A stretch of DNA of 64,000 nucleotides from Triglochin maritima (GCA_963682175.1 OY821771.1:35112201-35176200); one strand, 5' to 3'. Shown: positions 23,654 through 36,200, numbered from the stretch's first letter. A program made the numbers and translations. Notes: a model not told the origin generated them from the letters alone.

Positions 23654-26600
23654 TCAGATATCGAGGGGTTTATTGATAAGAGAATTCACGGCACCTACAA
23701 ACTCTTTGGGAGATCTATGCCCATCACACTTCATGTATATCATACCAAGTAACTTGGTCTGGTTCCAAATCAAATCCTTGCAGGCTCTTGGAACTATGCT
23801 ACCTTCTTTTTGCACCACGAACTTAAGGAGTTCATCTCTTTCTCTGTCAATCATTCTCCAAACCACGTTTTTCGCTTCTTCCTCGGAAAATTCACCATTT
23901 GCTTCAAGCATCTTTAGTGACACACTGTTCAGCTTCCCATTCACTTTCTCTCTCTGCATGATAGAGAAAATAGAAACTTGTGCATCACATAAGGTTCTAT
24001 GGCTTAAGTTATCATTAAGGGAGATTTATTACCTCAAAACCTTGGATGTCATTAAGCAGACGCCCGATGGTGCTCATTCTTCTGAATAGATCGTGAAATT
24101 CAGGACTCTCAACAATCTGACATGGAAGCTTTGGACCAACAAGGTACTCTGTTAACATAATTATAGGTCCTAAAGCAAATGATACAAATCCATTCTCAAT
24201 GTAATCATCCAAACTAGGCACAACTTTCTCCTTTGTCCACTTTGCCTCCTTCATCATGGCCTTAATGAAATCGATCCACTGCCAAATGAAATTAACCAAC
24301 ATGTAAATACAAGTTCATTCCAAGACCAGTGATAGAATACTACTGAAATGGATTGTGTCGTTGGGTGTACTAAGAGTGGAGTAGATACCATGTGGAACTA
24401 ATTTTATCCATTTCAATATTTTATTTTATAAAGCGCGGATATTTTAGATGATACCAAGTTTTCTGATCAATATTTGCTAAATTTTGAAGTTTAAAATAAA
24501 GTTAAAGATCTTACTATGTTGACAAAATCTCTTGTGACATCGTACCCTTGCAGAGCTGATCCCTCAATAGCAAGTTCAGTGATGGTTTCGTGGAGTGCGG
24601 AGTAGAGGATTTTGACATGTTCAGAACAACAATCATCGTAGTTTGATTCCCATCTGAAACAAATTATTTGAATCACTCCAAAGTCCTATGAAGTGCATAA
24701 TATGTATCAAGTTAGTACACCACCTCTCAAGTAAATGTACAAAGTTTGTTAGTTCTTCAATAGAGCCGAAATCGTCGAATAAATCATCGAGAAGCGATGC
24801 GAGGATTGAATTCTTTGCCCACGACATGCGAACAACAGACATTTGAGGAGTGTAAAGTGCAGCTGCAGCTGAGAAGTAGCAATTCATCATCTGTGGTTTG
24901 ACAAAGAAGCTCAGTTGATCCAATTTCTTCTCTCTACACCACCTGCTCAAGATAAGAGCAAAAACCTAAATCTCTAAACCACATTAACTGACATTTATTG
25001 TATTATTAGTGTCAAAATTAGAAAATAAAAATTTACCCTTCAAATTTGTTGAATTCATCCACAAACATAGATTGACAAGCATTGAATTCGTCGACCGCTA
25101 GTTGGAGCAGATCACTTGTATCAATGTTCCCACACCTTTGCCATTGTTGAACATATATTAGAATCCAGAATGTAACAATATGCTATTTTTGGAATATTAA
25201 CTTATTTTTTTGTAGATCTTAAAACCTTTTTCTCGTAGCACTTACATATAGGAGTATTTTTGGGATAAAGCGTTGCTTTTGTTGAAACTTTCAATGTTCT
25301 GTTTGTGCTCCAAAGAGTCCAATTGGACATGAACTGGAAAGTTCAGGGCATGTTTCACCTGAATATTGCTCAATCAGAAGACTCAAAAAAAATTAAAATT
25401 GAAAATTGTAAATGTGGATCAATCTATAGGGGAATTTCATGCATACCCTTCAAGTAAGTTACCAATTTCACCAATACCGTTCAATTAGATATTCTTTCAT
25501 GTATATCCTTCGATTATAAGTATCCTTTCACCTATACCCTTCTATTAACTTTGCAACATAGAATTGAGTTAAATTAACTTTTAATAAGTGAATTCCAAAC
25601 TTGTCCTTGTTTCTTCTTTTAATCTTAAATATATATATTTAATCATATAGGAAAATAAGAAAAAATAACATTCTGTATGGATATTCTTGTAAGAGTGTTT
25701 GCCAGAGATTCAAAGTTAGATTCATTGTTCTTTTTTCTCACATTTAATTTTACTATATTAGTTTTTTTTATATTTGTAGTTTTTACGAAAAAACATTGGT
25801 AAAAACATAATTTCAAGTATCAAGAGTTATCTTAACACAAGTTCTGTTTGGGGAAGTAAGAAAAGGGCAAATCGGAAAGGAGACTTGAAATTGAAGGTAT
25901 TGGTGAAATTAGAGTTGAATTTAAAGGGTATAGCCGTATAGGTGATGGGCTCTTTAATTGGAGGGTATTGATGATATTGAAGCATGTTTAGAGAGTATGC
26001 ATGAAATTTGCTCATGAAATTTGCTCATTATAAATTTACCTCTAGAATTAGGACTTTTTCGTTCTCATCGGACGGTTCTCTGCTAGATGCGTATTGTTTC
26101 AGAAGGCTTCTTGACCAAGTGTTTAATTTTTCTAAAACTTGGTCGTCCAGAGATATTTTGATTTCTGAAGCTTTGAATAACTCCAACACAACTTTCACTC
26201 TCTCAGAGCTTCTCATCATTGAGCCATCATGAAATTTATCTTCATCCAAGCGGGCAAACACTTCTGCAAATATTAGCAAAAAAGAAAAATATAATGAAAA
26301 TATGCCAACAAATAAAATGGAAAATTTTCCAGAAGAATATTAGGCTAAAAAATACCTGAAGAAACATCATATGAATGCATACGAAGAAGTCTAAATGCGA
26401 TTGCAAACGTCTCAAGCTCCGAATTGATTAGATTTTTATCAACTTCCATCCACCACCTGTAGAGTTATAATTGAGATTTTTATCATAAGAAGAAATTAAC
26501 TGGAAAAAAAGAGAGACATTTGTTTAAGATTTTTAAAAAAGTTTTCTTTTCCTTTTGTAATTACCTGAATGCAGATTCCATAATATCATCGATTTGTTCT

Positions 26601-27347
26601 GAAAAATAACGACCAATTCCAAGACTCTCCAAAAGATCAACCGTGCAAAGATTAAAATATACATCTGAAGGATTTGCAACCGCAAAATGAGAAATGAATC
26701 AAAGTCAGAAATGTTTCAGTTGTTACTTGAATCTACTGAGATTCATCATTTTGTTTAGCAATAAACAAATGAAACTTCTAATGTTCAATATAAAATAAAA
26801 TAATCATATCTTGCAATGAAGGATTAACACATTAGGCATGATTCTAGTTACCATCCATTTTATTTTGTACAATGTTTAAGTCTTAACAATAATTTGTAGT
26901 GTTATAACAAGAGGAAGAATGCATAAGAATATCACCATTTATCTTCTCAAATCGTCTTAGTATAGAATTTCATAGTTGTTATGCTACTTTAATTCAGCTT
27001 GCAGGTTCGCATTCGTACCTTCATCTCTTTGGAAGATAATTACGTAGACAGAATATATATACATAAAAAACAAGTAGAAAATGAGTTTAAATATATATAT
27101 GCTTTTACCATCATTCTCGAACTTATGTAATGGTGTGAAGTCATGCTTTGGAATGGCCATCTCTATAATTTTGTTCAGGCCTTGAGCAACCTGTAAAATA
27201 TAACGAAAATTTAAAATCTAAATCCTCAAGCTCTATATTCAGATTGATGTTGAAGAATAGAGTAATTAACCTTGAGATGTTTTACCAAGAGATTCCCACT
27301 GACCGTTGATTTCTTCCCGGACTTTGCTCCCACTTCTAAACAAGCGA
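23654..27347 (-). CDS. ent-kaurene synthase-like terpene synthase, copy 2 (apparently intact)
   Basis: Predicted class I diterpene synthase of the TPS-e/f group. Exons on the minus strand: 27286-27347, 27109-27190, 26565-26664, 26356-26456, 26040-26263, 25246-25358, 25037-25135, 24724-24942, 24515-24653, 24033-24278 and 23654-23953, ending with TGA. Every junction is GT-AG and the phases chain into about 561 codons with no stop. Key residues: DDLFD (exon 24724-24942), NDIQGFERE (junction of the last two exons), and the C-terminal GSIVPRACKDLIWNQ typical of kaurene synthases. Exon lengths match copy 1 except 82 versus 85 nt in the second. From DVYFNLCTVDLLESLGI onward the protein covers beta and alpha domains; the gamma domain is not seen. 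A transit-like first exon is proposed at 30492-30570. Not determined: substrate and product. It could be a kaurene synthase or a neofunctionalised relative. Confidence 0.87.
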
Positions 27348-27512
27348 CTATTCAATAAAAAAGATCGTTAGTCATGTAATATTGTATCCTACGTATGTGC
27401 ATAATTACAAGATTGTCATTTGCGTATACTTTTTTACGAGAAAAATGTTCATAGGAATGATATATCTAATGGTCCAATTAAGCTATAAAAAAAGGATTTC
27501 TTCTTCTTCTTG
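27348..27512. other. Upstream intron or flank of copy 2, empty site of the foldback element
   Basis: CCTACGTATGTGCATAATTACAAG (about 27389-27412) is the homologue of the sequence that, in copy 1, carries the 2.1-kb foldback element between its duplicated TGTATGTG. No coding signal. Confidence 0.6.
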
Positions 27513-27713
27513 GGTGCACCTTGAAACGAACAAATTTATTTGTGTGCACTTGTGTGTTTGGGAAATGCGTAATTTGGACCTTTTCTTTTTTCCTTTACTT
27601 TTGTGCACCTACACTGTCAATGGGACTCATTCCATCACTTAATCCGTTAGAAAATTTGTAAAAAACACAACCTAAAATAAAAAATATCCTTAATGTTAAA
27701 TAAATAAATACAG

Positions 27714-27888
27714 GAATTCTTTAGTGGCTTAATTTAGTATTCACCGCTCATTTCAAATTGTAAAGTAGATTAAGATAAAAACAGTTATACTAATTAAAGA
27801 TGAGATTAACCGTAAATAAGATTTCATGGTGAGATTATAAGGGACTTAAACTAAATTTGATGAGTTCCGGACTCACTAGAACTTGACC
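27714..27888. mobile_element. MITE, reverse relative of 3346-3547
   Basis: Contains TTTCAAATTGTAAAGTAGAT, AGTTATACTA, CTCACTAGAACTTGACC in reverse orientation to the copy in the terpene synthase copy 1 intron. Ends are short inverted GAATTCT/AGTTC-type sequences. Non-coding. Confidence 0.6.
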
Positions 27889-28437
27889 CTAAATAAATAA
27901 ACTAAAAACACAAAAACCCAAACCTCCACCAACGAAGAGGGAAAAGGGCGCAATAAAAAATAAATAAGGGAGAATAGAATCTAATTTGTTACCACATAAT
28001 ACCTATCTACAAAAAAAACCAATATCAACCCAACTATGGATATATATCTATACTTAGATGAATACGTGGGTATCGTGTTCTAAGATTCGGAAAAAAAGGA
28101 CATCCCATCTTTAGGGGTGCAGAATGAATATCCATACATTAAACACATGTCAAGAACCAAGTTTGAACCCAGACTACTTTTTGCATACAATTCTACTCTA
28201 GTATAAGACCCATGTTTATGTCAATTAAAAGGACTAAAAAAGATGAAAACTTACTTAATCCCTGGGATAAAAAAAAAATCGTTAGTAAGTCGAATAGGTT
28301 TTCATTGAGATTCCTTCCCTTCCTCAAGGTGCAGGCCTTATTGGTATCACTCGAACAAGTAGGAATGATTTCTCGGTTCGGTTTCTCAATGCTAAACTGA
28401 AATAGGGCTTTTCCTTCGGTCGGGAAAGGGGTTGGGT

Positions 28438-28639
28438 TGGCCGGCAGCCACTACTGCGACATCGAAAGCCACCACCACCACAACCACCCCAGTACGGCCA
28501 GCCACCGCCATCTCAACAACCCTCACCACCACACTAGGGGCAGCCGCCATCCCAACCGCCCTCGCCGCCACCTCACTACGGGCAACCACCACCATCATAC
28601 CGTCCATCGCCTCCACGACAAGGTAAACCACCCTCTTGA
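28438..28639 (+). pseudogene. Captured proline-rich coding fragment, copy B
   Basis: In one frame it reads PPPPPQPPQYGQPPPSQQ, then a stop (PPH*), GQPPSQPPSPPPHYGQPPPS, and ends GKPPS plus a stop. Tyr-Gly-Gln-Pro repeats and high GC contrast with the AT-rich surroundings, which supports transduction of a gene fragment by the MULE-like element. An internal stop argues against function. Confidence 0.5.
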
Positions 28640-28795
28640 CAACCACACTCGTCGGAAAGGTGGAGATTTGGATTTAGTTTTTTGTGTTTTTTATTTTTTA
28701 TTTAACCTTCAGGTATGTTTATTTTAGGAGGTGGATTTTGCAAATATTCCAACGGAAAAATTGGAAGTCTAGCTACCTGTGCAAATGCACGTAAG

Positions 28796-29052
28796 TAGGG
28801 CTGAGCAAAACCCAGACTGTTCTGGTTTTTTGTATCGGAGCGATCGGTCCGGGTTTGGTCCAAAAAGTTTTATTTCGGTCCGGTTCGGTCCGAGTTTCGG
28901 TCCGGTCCGGTCTTTTTTTGTTTTCTATTTTAAAAAAGTTCGGTTTTTTATCGGACCGGACCGGACCGAGGGGTCCGGTCTTCGGTCTTTAGGCATTCGG
29001 TCCGGACCTCGGACAAAAATTCGGTCCGATCCGGACCGAATGCTCACCCCTA
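28796..29052. mobile_element. hAT-type MITE rich in GGTCCGGT
   Basis: Ends TAGGGCTGAGCA and inverted TAGGGGTGAGCA. Flanks CACGTAAG (28788-28795) and CAAGCAAG (29053-29060) match at 6 of 8 bases. The interior consists of GGTCCGGTCCGG-type palindromes. Same family as 17789-17953. It is absent from MULE copy A (near 7170), so it inserted after the duplication. Confidence 0.75.
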
Positions 29053-29145
29053 CAAGCAAGTAAAAAAAAGAAGATACAAATTGAGTATTTCCTTAATTAC
29101 GATTGCATGCAAGTGAAATTATTCTTTTCAAGGTAAATCCAAACA

Positions 29146-30491
29146 AAAAAAAATAACTGTACACTTAATCAGCTATATATTATTGTCATTTGTAAGACAA
29201 TAATACCCAACTAAGCGACTCCATGGTCAAAGTGTTCTACACAATGATGTAGACTAGGAAGTCGCGCAACACAATTCCACACCCTGAGATCATGACAGCA
29301 CTGGAGTGCGGAGGAAGGGATTTAGAGACACATTACCATACTAGTTATCAAAACCTCCACCCAACTCCATCCCATTTATACATATACCATTATCAGCCTC
29401 GCTCGAATTCTTGAATTTGTGCACTTTAAAATTAATGTAAGGAAATACATGAAAATTTAACTTCACAAACATAATATAACTTGATTCATGTTTTTCTCAT
29501 GTACAAATCCCTTTTTAACAAAAAAAAGAGTGAGCAAATGACACTGCAAAGTCTGCATATGTATCAACTAATTAAGGTAAGATCAACTTTCAAAATTTCA
29601 GATGTACAAACATAACTTAGATTTCCATAACAGATAATGAGATTGTCCCGAAGTAGTAATCAGGCACAACTAGAATGATGGGGTCTCTTCCCGGGCAGAT
29701 TTGAATTGTAGCAACAATGAGGGGATAATCTTTTTTTCACAGAAAAAATAGCAGTTATTATTAGTGGTTTTGCCTTTTATATTATTCGTATCATACGCAT
29801 TGAAGATTTATTTTGGGAAAAACGTAACTCTAAACATATATATGTAGGAAAAACTTTCAAAATAATGATGGAAGAAAATGGAAGAATATAAATCTATGAA
29901 AGTTATTGGGCAAATATGAGAGAAAAACGACATCAATGATGCCGTTTTTTTCTTTTCTGAAAAACGACATCAAAAAAAGAAAAAATAATTCGACAATGTT
30001 ATTTTTGCATACCGCAAATTAAGAGTCAGAATTAATAAAAACGGATTCACAACTAATTAAGTCATTATTACTACAAATGAATTCATAAATATTGTAAAAC
30101 ATTTCCACAAATTTTTTATGTCTCTATTACATCTTGCACAAATGTCTAAAATTTGAAAAATTAAACACCAACTCGTATCAATGGTTTGCAATAATTTTTA
30201 CAAAGAGTTTTGGGTAATATAAAGGTAATTTATAAATTATAATTGTAATTTAAACTTGGTTGACCGTGACTTATATATTTGGATAGCCGTGAATTTAAAC
30301 TTAGACTTCGATGACCGTGAATTATAATTTAATGGTAAAAAACTTTTAAAAATTTGTATGTCCAACAAGAGAAGCAAATATATTCATTAAAATATTAAAT
30401 TAGAGTGGGTAATCACATATTAACAAAGCCCAAAACTATCGAAATTGCAAAAGTTGGAACTTATTAGATGTTAATTGTTGGTAATATTTAC
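29146..30491. other. Conserved upstream block of copy 2; no gene resolved
   Basis: 29200-29840 matches 7340-7640 plus 10532-10800 of copy 1, with the CACTA element missing. 29850-30450 is AT-rich DNA specific to this copy with no coding blocks. The possible small exons noted in copy 1 are degraded here (stop in the 29200-29440 block; splice dinucleotides changed near 29645-29710). Confidence 0.55.
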
Positions 30492-30570
30492 CCGTTGATA
30501 GGGAAGATGACCTTCTGCTGGAAGAAGATTGCAAGAAGATATTGAGGGATAGTAGAGAGGAGGAAGCCAT
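30492..30570 (-). CDS. Candidate first exon (plastid-transit-like peptide), copy 2
   Basis: ATG at 30570 on the minus strand gives MASSSLLSLNIFLQSSSSRR then SSSLST, ending at a GG|GTAAATAT donor in phase 1. Length is 79 nt, equal to the copy 1 exon at 10909-10987; substitutions keep it open and Ser-rich. It lies 3.1 kb upstream of the first confident terpene synthase exon. Linkage to that gene is inferred. Confidence 0.5.
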
Positions 30571-31569
30571 GCTTGCAGGCAGGCAACAATATGGAGATGG
30601 TAGTGGAAGATGTGGATGTTAAATGTGTTTATATATTAAAGTTGTGGTGTGTTTGTTGGTGGTCTACATATGAATTGATTTATGGTAGTTGCGGTTATCA
30701 GCCGGCAACAACTTTTTGGTCTTCAATTTAATATTTGATATGACATTCGGAGGGGTAAGTAAAAGTAGTAATTAGCATGGCTTCGATTAAGGAGAAACAC
30801 GAAGAGATAATGTTATTATTGTTTCCACTTTTTCTTTTGAAGAAAAAGGTTTTAGTGAAGGCAATTTACATAAGTGGATGACTTCATTAACCCGGATTTG
30901 CTGTATTTTTGCGAAGTGGTACGTAAGGAAAGGAGATTTGTAGTAGTGAACCAATTTTCAAGAGATTAGATCATACGATATGTGATTTAACAACTTAGTG
31001 TGAGACCAATTAAGCTAACTAAACTCGTAATAACTAAATTCTTTATATGAAATTCAGGAAAAAATAGAACATTAATTCATAGAAATCTTTGAACGTCGAA
31101 TCGAATGTGGGAAAATATTTACCAACTAGGACGACGACGACGACTTGCTTATGTGGTTCAACCATGGTTGGCTTGGCTTCTTTTTATGGTCATCATTAAA
31201 CTAAGTGACAAGGGTGGCTGTCGGCTTAAGTCTTTGACATAATCATGTTGGCTATATTATATTTAATGTAAGCTACTGACGGCTTACGACATCGTTAGTT
31301 TAGAATATCCGCAGCTATATTTTTATCGCAGTTTTATTTCTACTTTACAAGATTTACCCGTTTTTCAAATTTACAATATTTATCTAGAATCTTTTTATCT
31401 TTCATCTTCTCAATCATGATCTTTATAAAAAGATTGTACGGTTAAATCAATGTTTTCTTTCATCCAACTCATATCTTAAATTTTACAAATAAATAAATGA
31501 GTTGGAAAGTTGAAGTTGTTTAAAAATAAAAATTCAAAAAAAAGTGAAAGTTGAGAATAATTTTTTTAA
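30571..31569. other. Upstream flank of copy 2; no gene seen
   Basis: Homology to the copy 1 flank ends near 30835, which marks one edge of the duplicated unit. The rest is AT-rich with no coding or repeat ends recognised. Confidence 0.5.
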
Positions 31570-33150
31570 TTTTTTTTAAAATATAACTGTTTGAAAAGTG
31601 TAATATGAGAATATAACCGTTTCAAATTTGATAATTATTCTATTTGTGTTAACTACCGAAAATTTAGTATTTCGGCAATACAATATTTACACAGCAATAT
31701 GAGTGTTTATTTGTAAAACATGAGACGATAAGAATTATGGTGATTTTTTAACATTTTATTATTTTTATTTATGAAGATATCTCTATTTAAAGTAATACAA
31801 TTAATCTCTTTTATATATATTCAATACAAAATAGAAGAAATGAGTCTCACTGTCATTAAAAAACAAAAAAAATTAAAATTATCAACACGTTCAACGATCG
31901 GCTCACGGTCGTAAAAAAGAACGCCATTACGTGTGCTCTTAGGGCATTCCTTAACGGGGGGGAAAATCCCCCCCACGCCCGGTCATCACAGGATGACCGG
32001 GTCATCTCCCCCTTAACGGGGGAGATGACCCGGTCATCCCTGACTGGGTCGATGACCCGGGCGTTGAAACGCCCGGGTCGTCGACCCGGTCAAACAATAA
32101 AAAAATAATTTTTTGATTTTTTTTTTTGTTTTGATTTTTGTTTTGATTTTTTTAATTTTTTGGTTTGAGTTTTTTTTTATTTTTTTTTTTGAAAATACGT
32201 TTTATAATTGTTTTGATTTTTTAGAATTTTTTTTAATTTTTTTTAAATTTTTACCAAGATGGACCCCGAAATGATGTGGAGGAGAGAGATAGGTTGTTGT
32301 GGGTTGTGTTGGGTTGTGGTTAAGATGTGAATAGTATAGGAAAGAGAAGAAAGTTGGTTGAGGAAAGAGAAAGCTGATGTGGAAGAGAGAGAAAGCTGAT
32401 TTTGAAGAGAGAGAGAGCTGATGACCGGGTCGTCCAGGTCATGGTTAGTGATGGCCTTAGCCAACTGTTTTTGGGTTTTAACGTATTCAGTATGTCAAGT
32501 GTTGTCGATCAAAATGATAGCGATCGCAAGTTTGGACCATTCTCGATTGGAGCACCGACGACGGTGCGTTAGTGCTCTTCGACAGGAACTTGTGGGATCA
32601 TGGATTAAAGAAATCCATTTCCCACTTCGTTCGGCCCAAGATATGCATCGTTTGACTTTGTTTATATTATTTGTTTTGTTAGTTTAATGGTGACGGGAGT
32701 GTGGGACCCACTACAATTTAGTATTGAAAATAATCAAGAAACGTGATTGTATTGTTTTAAATGAACATATATAAGAAAATAAAAAATAATAAAATTTTAA
32801 AAAAATTTACCATAATTATTATTTTCTCATGTTTTACGGATACACACTATATTCCTATATAAATATTGTATTTTCAAAATACTAGATTTTCGGTTGTTAA
32901 CTCAAACATGACAATTATCAAAGTTGAACGATTATATTTTGATATTATGATATTTAAACAGTTAAACATATTAAATATCATGGCTACAGATGCTCTAACG
33001 AGTTTACTGTTTCAAAAGTATAATATGAAAATATAACTGTTTCAACTTTCATACTTGTCCTATTGAGTTAACCACTGAAAATCTAGTATTTCGGAAATAC
33101 AGTATTTATATAGCAATATGAGTGTCTATCTGTAGAGCATGAGAATTTAT
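31570..33150. repeat. Dispersed repeat family with inverted arms plus a third direct arm
   Basis: The 31570-31860 arm (ATATAACTGTTTGAAAAGTG, TAGTATTTCGG, AAGAATTATGGTGATTTTTT) recurs inverted at about 32690-33000 and again in direct orientation at 33005-33150. The inverted arm ends near TCATGGCTACAGATGCTC. A PIF-like MITE sits between the arms. No coding content; the small frames are chance. Confidence 0.6.
31942..32456. mobile_element. PIF/Harbinger-like MITE with TTA target duplication
   Basis: Starts GGGCATTCCTTAACGGG and ends inverted as GGCCATCACTAACC. Flanked by TTA (31939-31941 and 32457-32459). The interior has palindromes of GATGACCCGGTCAT and a long T-rich middle. The unoccupied sequence GTGCTCTTAGCC is present at 23112-23123, confirming the boundaries. 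Confidence 0.8.
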
Positions 33151-33505
33151 TCTACATTATTATTTTTATAGAGATTTTATTATGTTTGGTTATCATATCA
33201 CTATTTATCCTTTTGCACTTAATAAATTAATTATTTTATCCACATTTATCGAAAAACTATTTTTGAAAAATTAAAATGAAATTTTTTTATTATCAAATTT
33301 TAGTAATAATTCATACATAAAAGAGATAAATTATGATATATAAATTAATTAATTTGTAAAATATAAAAAATGAGTTAGAGGAAAGAGAACAATGATTCGA
33401 CAACATAATCTTTTTATAAAGATCATGGTTAAGAACAGTAGCGGAGGTTGAGACCAAATCAAGAGGGGCCAACTAGTAGGGTTAGAAAAAAAACATTTAG
33501 AAAAA
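33151..33505. other. No gene seen
   Basis: AT-rich DNA without coding blocks. It ends at the left target duplication of the next element. Confidence 0.5.
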
Positions 33506-34478
33506 TGGTTATTTACTTGAGTGTCACCAAGAAACAACTAAATTGACTTTATGTCACTTGGTTCTGACTATTTGGCTAATGTCATAGAAAAATCAAACTA
33601 TTTATCTTAATGTCATATGAAAACAAAATATTTACTTTTATGTCATTCCGTTGGTAAACCGTTAACTTTTATGTTAACGTCTGTTAAGTATATTAATATT
33701 TAATAGAAATTTTGCAGATCCACCCTAAATAAACAAAAAATTCATAAAATTCATTATATGTGTTGTAAACATTACAAAAAATTATTCAAAATTTTATCTA
33801 TACTCTCTCATCTCTATCTTTCAATTTTCGTTTCTTCTTTCTTTCTCACTAAACTTAATGGCTCCATTACTAAACTAATGAAATTCGATAATTTTTTAAT
33901 TATAAAAATACAAAATAAATAATTATTTTTTATTAAAAAATTCATTTGTCTAAAAAATTTTATTTTACATAAAATGTGTTTTTCCAAAAATATTTTTTTT
34001 ATAAAAAATCTTTTATCAATTATCAGAATATTGTGCTAAAATATTAAAAATCGTGAATCTGAAATAAGATAAATAAAAATAAATAATTGTTAGATTTTTT
34101 TTATCGAATTTCATTAATTTAGTAATTGAGTCATTAAGTTTAATGAGAGAAAAGAAGAAATGAAAGTTGAAAGATAGAGATGAGAGAGTGCATAGATAAA
34201 TTTTTTGAATAATTGTTTGTAATTTTTATAACACATATAATGAATTTTTGGTTTATTCAGGGTGAATATGCAAAATTTCCATTAAATATTAATATATAAC
34301 GGACGTTATCAGAAAAGTTAACGGTTTACCGACGGAATGACATAAAGGTAAATATTTTGTTTTCTTATGGCATTAAGATAAATAGTTTGATTTTTCTATG
34401 ACATTAGGCCAAATAGTCAGAACCAGATGGCATAAAGCTAATTTAGTTGTTTCTTGGTGACACCCAAGCAAATAACCC
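33506..34478. mobile_element. MULE-like hairpin element, arms about 400 bp
   Basis: Left GGTTATTTACTTGAGTGTCA is inverted at the right as GGTTATTTGCTTGGGTGTCA. The arms continue for about 400 bp (shared ACCAAGAAACAACTAAATT, CCGTTAACTTTT, AATTTTGCA). Flanked by a perfect 9-bp duplication TTAGAAAAA (33497-33505 and 34479-34487), the usual MULE length. No coding region, so non-autonomous. Confidence 0.88.
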
Positions 34479-34487
34479 TTAGAAAAA

Positions 34488-35370
34488 ATATATGGGAGAG
34501 GGAGCAAGGGAGGGTCATGTAGTATTCTTCATTGAAATTAACCCAAATATTAAGGGTATATGTTAAAATTTTGAAATTTAAGGGGGCTATGACCCACTTA
34601 TGTTGCGCTAAGCTCTCCTCCTGGTTAAGAAGATGAAAGACAAAGAGATTATGGATAAATATTGTGAAGTGGAGAAACTGACGTTGCAGATAGAGAAAAC
34701 TGAGATAATCTTTTTTAAATATCATGGTTGCAAATGTTTTTAATAAATTGAGGGTGTTTAACTATGATTACCGGCTTATGTAGTCTATTTTGTAAGAACT
34801 AGTGTTTTATTGAGTAATTATTAAAACTAGTGTTGAAGCAAGGTAAAAGAGGTAGATCTAAAAATACTTAAAATTACATAATCAAATATCATTTTATAAA
34901 AGTGCAATTACCAAGTAAAAATTAATGTAAATGTTAAAACATGACCTTTTATCCTTATCTTGATAGGATGTCAAAAGTCAAAACCTTCTTTTATTTTGGG
35001 AACTACTAAACGTCGTCCCAAAACTACTTAAATCGTCCCTTGAAATTACCAAATTGCCCTTAACAATATATTTAATACTCATATCGTCCCGTGTCTATAA
35101 ATTAGTCCTACGGTCTTGTATATTCATAATTTATCAGTAAAAACACCACGAAAATGTCTGGCGAGGGTGATGCAGTGGATTACAGTGAGTTATTCCACTG
35201 TTGAACATTTTGAACAAACGCAAATGGAATCCAAATGGACCCTAAATCTCATTGCCATTTATAAAGAAAAGGACTAATAGGATGTTGGGAACCAAGTAAA
35301 CTACATTTACACCCAATCTCTTTTAGGAAGTCGAAAAATATTCCCAGTGGCAAGTTTGGGATTCCAATCT
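34488..35370. other. No gene seen
   Basis: AT-rich intergenic DNA; no coding blocks or repeat ends recognised. Confidence 0.5.
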
Positions 35371-36200
35371 AGGAGTGCAAATCCATATCCGTTTTCTAAG
35401 GACATGGATATCATTTTTCCATATCCAGTATCAAAATTCATGCAGGTGATCGAGAAGAAAAACAAGAATGCTCACGAAAATTGAAGGGGAAAACCGTCCA
35501 AACCACCATCAATTTGTGTGTGTAGTTTGGAGGGGGAAAACCCCCTTGTATATTGCTTAGTATCTTAATTTAGGGGAAAGGATACCCGATTAAGATGTTA
35601 CAACGTTATGTTAATCGGGTGACAAAGTCCGATTAACTCGTCCAAGCAATATGAGGCTTATTACATCAAGTCAACTAAGCCTAGTTCACTCATGCAAGAG
35701 TACAATAAAAAACCTGAGCTAATACATGATACATATACATGAGGCTTATTACATCAAGTGTGTAGTCCACCTAAAGGTTCAACATCCAGGTGGATACATA
35801 TACGAATATTTGTTTTCAAGGTTTTGTAGATACAAATATGGATATGAAAATTTGAATTTTGATGGATACAAATATACATATTTTGGTCAAATACGGATAA
35901 GATATCCACAAAATTAATATAACTTTTTCCTATATATGTTTAAATTAGTGATTTTTTCATGATTCTTTTTACTCTACTTAAATTTTACTAATGCACATGA
36001 AATTTTACATTTCTAAATAAAATAGTTAAGATATAATATTATCCAAATTTAAGAAGCAAAATTTTGTGAATAATGTACACTCATTTTAAATTGTATATAT
36101 ACATTGTATATATCCGCTTTTTATCCATATATGTTACATATTTTTCATATCCGATACGATCCGTATCCACCAATCAAATATGAATATCCCCCTAGACCAA
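35371..36200. mobile_element. hAT-like non-autonomous element, disrupted relative of 39188-39640
   Basis: Starts TAGGAGTGCAAATCCATATCC. The parts 35371-35450 and 35790-36200 are rich in GGATAT/ATATCC motifs; TTAAATTAGTGATTTTTTCATGATTC matches the 39188-39640 element in reverse. About 340 bp of unrelated sequence lies between the two parts, either a nested insertion or a longer family member. The right end is unclear. Confidence 0.5.

Larger units (their letters stand above)
27513..29145. mobile_element. MULE-like element with captured fragments, copy B
   Basis: Left end CTTGGGTGCACCTTGAAACG, with downstream CTTTACTTTTGTGCACCTAC and CCGTTAGAAAATTTGT. The right end repeats the family inverted but degraded (to about 29145). 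Homologous to 6085-7287. Relative to that copy it has gained a MITE (27714-27888) and a hAT MITE (28796-29052) and lost most of the tRNA-like stretch. Confidence 0.6.
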
